Shown piece after piece: positions 61,325 through 64,000 of a DNA stretch of 64,000 nucleotides. Source of the DNA: Gonocerus acuteangulatus (taxonomy: Eukaryota > Arthropoda > Insecta > Hemiptera > Coreidae); contig OX328128.1 of assembly GCA_946811695.1 (NCBI GenBank), forward strand, positions 22,188,258-22,252,257. Direction: 5' to 3'. The notes beneath the pieces are model-generated. The model was not told the origin of the DNA. It did not search any database and worked only from the letters and a program-made list of their open reading frames with translations. How positions within the stretch are numbered: position 1 is the first letter of the stretch; every line of letters starts with the position of its first letter. Position numbers and translations under genes: made by a program.

Positions 61325-62030
61325 GCACTACTTGCAGGAACTGCCTGCTTAGCGTGTTTAAGCAAGCATTAAAGGTGAAATATTAATAATTTCTAATCTA
61401 TGCTTTCCAAATCACACCATGGTTAAAGCATTGTGTGGATAACGCTAAATAGAATTTTTTAATAGTCCACTTTAAATGGTACAAAACCAACAGTTCTGAA
61501 ACTTCAAGTACCTGTTTCTTTAAGTGAGATGGTCCTATCAAAATGTGCCCCTGAACCTTTTTTTTGTAGGAAATTTATTAGCCCCCAGAATGAAAATTCA
61601 CAATCTTTTTCGATTAATTTAGAAAAATAAATTGTTTAGCCAAATTAATAATAATAAGTTCTAATTAATGTATGTCCTTAGTTTATCAAATACTTCTTTA
61701 ATTAGGTGCCTGGTTATAACAATTTGATCCTACAACCCCAGGTACGGTGGTAAGCCCATACTAAATTAGCCCCCCCCCCCCAGAAATGTTTGTCTAGAGC
61801 CGCCTATGCGATATATCCTCTTTTACAAACATAGCCAAAGTTTTAATGGAATAATTTCACTTGTGTCCCTTGTGATAGATATTGTCAATAGATAATGGAC
61901 AATATCTTTCTGGTTTAAAAGTTCAACAACCACTTTGCTACTTTTTACCTTTTTTACTAAAATTTGTACAAAGCTAGAGAGAAACTGATCCATTCCTAGA
62001 TGATGCAGTTCCTACGAGTCGGATTTATTA
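61325..62030. mobile_element. Strongly diverged B-family remnants, intronic
   Basis: TTGCAGGAACTGCCTGC with TTAGCGTGTTT (reverse 3' end) at 61335, AACTTCAAGTACCTGTTTC and TTTTTGTAGGAAATTTATTAG in B order, and a forward 3' end, GATGCAGTTCCTACGAGTCGG, at 62000-62022. Two terminus-like ends facing outward suggest two overlapping old insertions. Low similarity; boundaries uncertain. Confidence 0.45.
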
Positions 62031-62108
62031 TTATTGACATTCCGCCACATTTAAATGAATAAATTGTTAGTTTGCTTAGCAATAAAGGAAATTAGTAGGC
62101 ATACTTAC

Positions 62109-62213
62109 ACTTTTAGATCTAGTTAGTTTGATTGCAGGTCTAAGTATAGGATCCTGAAAAGGCGGAGATCGTCCATTCTGACCGTTAACCGTGTACAGAC
62201 TCCCTTCACACAC
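62109..62213 (-). CDS. Host gene, exon 2 (of those visible)
   Basis: 105 bases, phase 0/0. Acceptor CTAACAAGCAG, donor GTAAGT. Codes VCEGSLYTVNGQNGRSPPFQ, then DPILRPAIKLTRSKS. Ends in an RSKS cluster like exon 1's RSRS, both exactly at the exon border. Confidence 0.75.
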
Positions 62214-62219
62214 CTGCTT

Positions 62220-63925
62220 GTTAGTTTTCAGCTCAGTTAGTACATATTAGTGAACATATAGCTTTGCCAACTTCTTTAGCAATAAAACATAAACCAAGAA
62301 ACTGCAAACAGACTCCATACATTTTTAATAAATCCAAAATCTTTTTTCAGAATTTTGTTAGGAATGTTAATCGAGTGACATTAGAAGCATAATTGAAAAT
62401 AAATTACAGTAAACAAAAAAAAAAAAAAAAAAGCAAATGAAGCCTGTGCTTGAGCTTGAGAAAAAAAAAATCATAAATACTGCTTAATTCCAGCATTATA
62501 ATTAATGTTAACTTGTAGGTGGATTGATATAAGCCAGTGAGTAGTTAATAGTAATTAAATAACATTGAAAAACCCATAAGTTGGAAAAACTTTGAGATAT
62601 ATGTCATTCGAAGATGGAAAATTTCCAAAGCACAATAATTGTTTCACAATACCATTATAATTGTTTCAAAATAACCTTCTTAAGGAAACCATATGAAGAT
62701 ATGAACTAATTCTTTACAAAAGGGTCTGAAGCAGTTATTGAACTTTTTGATAAAAATTTTACTGCTTCAAAATAACCTTTTCTGGAAAATTCCTACAAAC
62801 TTATTTCAGAATAACGAACTGGTTTAAAAAAAGTTTAGAAAATAAAGTTCCTACTAGAACCTTCTAAATGTAAGTTTAGCTTACCAAAGGGCGATTTAAT
62901 TATTTATAATTATGTTTGGGAGTATTAATCACTTAAAAAATCTCAGGCTTTTCCAAAAAAAAAAAAATTGTTATCCACTCCCTTGCACGTTGGACATGTT
63001 ACTTTAAGCTCAAAAAAAAAGGTTTTTGTTGTTTGGTTGGTTGATTTGAAAGCAAAATGACTGATCTTTGACACTCTCTTTTATAATTTCCTATTATAAA
63101 TTGATTTTATCATTTCCTATAATAATAATAATTAAATAATAATAAAATTTAAATAAATATGATTTCCTATAATTTGATATTCATCTCAGGTTGTAATGGA
63201 CATAAAAAAGTAGTCAAGTACAAAAACAAACGAGGTTTCTGAATAGGGAGGGGGTAATAAATCAACTGTTTTAAACATAATTGAAACTTTAATAATGATA
63301 ACTTCTATTATTATTCAATTTAACCAACGTTCTGACTAAATGGTTTAATATTTAACTTTTATAATAACAAATTCTGTACTTATTTCCTGTCCAAAACATT
63401 TTTGAAGACCTTTTTTTGTAAAAGTTCATCAGATGAAGCTCTTATAAGAAATTTCAAATGTAAAAGTATCCAAAAAAAACTTAAGGTATAAAAGGTCTAA
63501 TGAAAAAACATCCTAAAAAAAAGAAAACTCTATAACAAGAACGTTTTTCAAAATAAAATGTCAACAATATTTCATATCCCTGCAATATAATAAATGCAAT
63601 AATTATTTTCCTGGCAAATAAAGCATAAATTATAAAATTAATGGTAAATTATAAGTATAGTGGTTATAAAAAGTGGCTGCCACCTATTTGTTACACAGAA
63701 GCATAAATAAGCTTAACAGAATAAAATCAAGGCAACGATTTCTGGATATCATTAATGACGAATGTTCTTTAATCATCAAATAAAATTTATTCAAATCAGG
63801 ATCTTGATCATTTCTTAGTCTCTATGAATATTTATCATAAAATATAACTTAACAGGTTTATACAATACAATATTATGAGAGTAATGTATTATGGTATGTT
63901 AGTGAAACAGTATTTATGAGGTTGT
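62220..63925 (-). other. Intron between exons 1 and 2
   Basis: 1.7 kb AT-rich. Short imperfect repeats of TTTCAAAATAACCTTCT/CTTCAAAATAACCTTTTC near 62640-62790. No mobile element with clear ends, no extra exon required by the phases. Confidence 0.55.
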
Positions 63926-63931
63926 ACTGAC

Positions 63932-64000
63932 ACTTCTTGATCGAACTGCTTTCACGGGCGCTATGGCTACTGGAGGCTCTTGGTATTGTATCTGAGTAGC
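63932..64000 (-). CDS. Host gene, exon 1 of those visible (continues beyond the window)
   Basis: 69 bases in the window, read in phase 0 to a GTCAGT donor. Codes ATQIQYQEPPVAIAPVKAV and RSRS. Together with the six downstream exons this gives 241 residues of an otherwise unseen protein whose start lies to the right of 64000. Support for one gene: seven consecutive GT/AG-bounded exons, every junction phase compatible (0, 0, 1, 0, 0, 1), no internal stop, coherent Ser/Arg/Glu-rich composition. Identity unknown. Confidence 0.7.

Overview
The window is AT-rich, intron- and transposon-dominated eukaryotic nuclear DNA, with no bacterial-type gene layout anywhere. An arthropod, most likely an insect, fits best. 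The 5S rRNA-derived SINE heads look like arthropod 5S. The repeat content (Jockey-type LINEs, Tc1/mariner elements, Penelope-like elements with GIY-YIG endonuclease, Harbinger-like MITEs, microsatellite-carrying elements with ACAGACAGACAG tails) is typical of insect genomes. I cannot name the order or species.

Host genes. The clearest one is on the minus strand from the right edge (64000) down to 55916. Seven short exons have GT/AG borders, all junction phases agree, and they end in a TAA stop. Together they encode the last 241 residues of a serine-, basic- and acidic-rich protein that I do not recognise. A second candidate is a GC-rich plus-strand terminal exon at 29024-29216. Everything else with coding character belongs to mobile elements.

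Layout. 1-4.6 kb: tRNA-SINE, truncated Harbinger-like MITE, and a mariner-type transposon (H1) with very long inverted repeats that is interrupted by element A1. 6.1-7.4 kb: Jockey LINE 3' end and an internally deleted Ty3/gypsy element with its PBS and PPT. 8-11 kb: SINEs, an RT fragment and a 57-bp minisatellite. 12.9-15.6 kb: two direct copies of repeat G with element A2 exactly between them. 16-23.9 kb: a foldback MITE and families C and B. 25-36 kb: pseudogenes, SINEs, A3, A4 and a LINE. 36-43 kb: families C, H and E, 5S-SINEs, and a 286-bp Penelope-type palindrome carrying hammerhead-ribozyme motifs. 43-53 kb: 8-bp-TSD transposons and a roughly 7-kb imperfect palindrome built from two tail-to-tail Penelope copies. 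One copy is interrupted by a B element and the other by an 8-bp-TSD transposon. 53-64 kb: host gene with intronic MITE, A5 and another 8-bp-TSD element.

Main signal. Families A (5 copies) and B (4 good copies plus fragments) have different bodies but one blueprint. Each has a 5' hairpin and an inverted copy of one hairpin arm near the 3' end. Hairpin and inverted copy have changed together between the families. A near-identical 3' terminus (CCTGCG..., GGACT) follows, then a (TA)n tract at a fixed internal place. Insertion is into T-tracts, as shown by empty sites present in this same window. They look like non-autonomous elements sharing one unseen transposition machinery. Helitron-like or Helentron elements are the nearest known analogy, and that assignment is inference.
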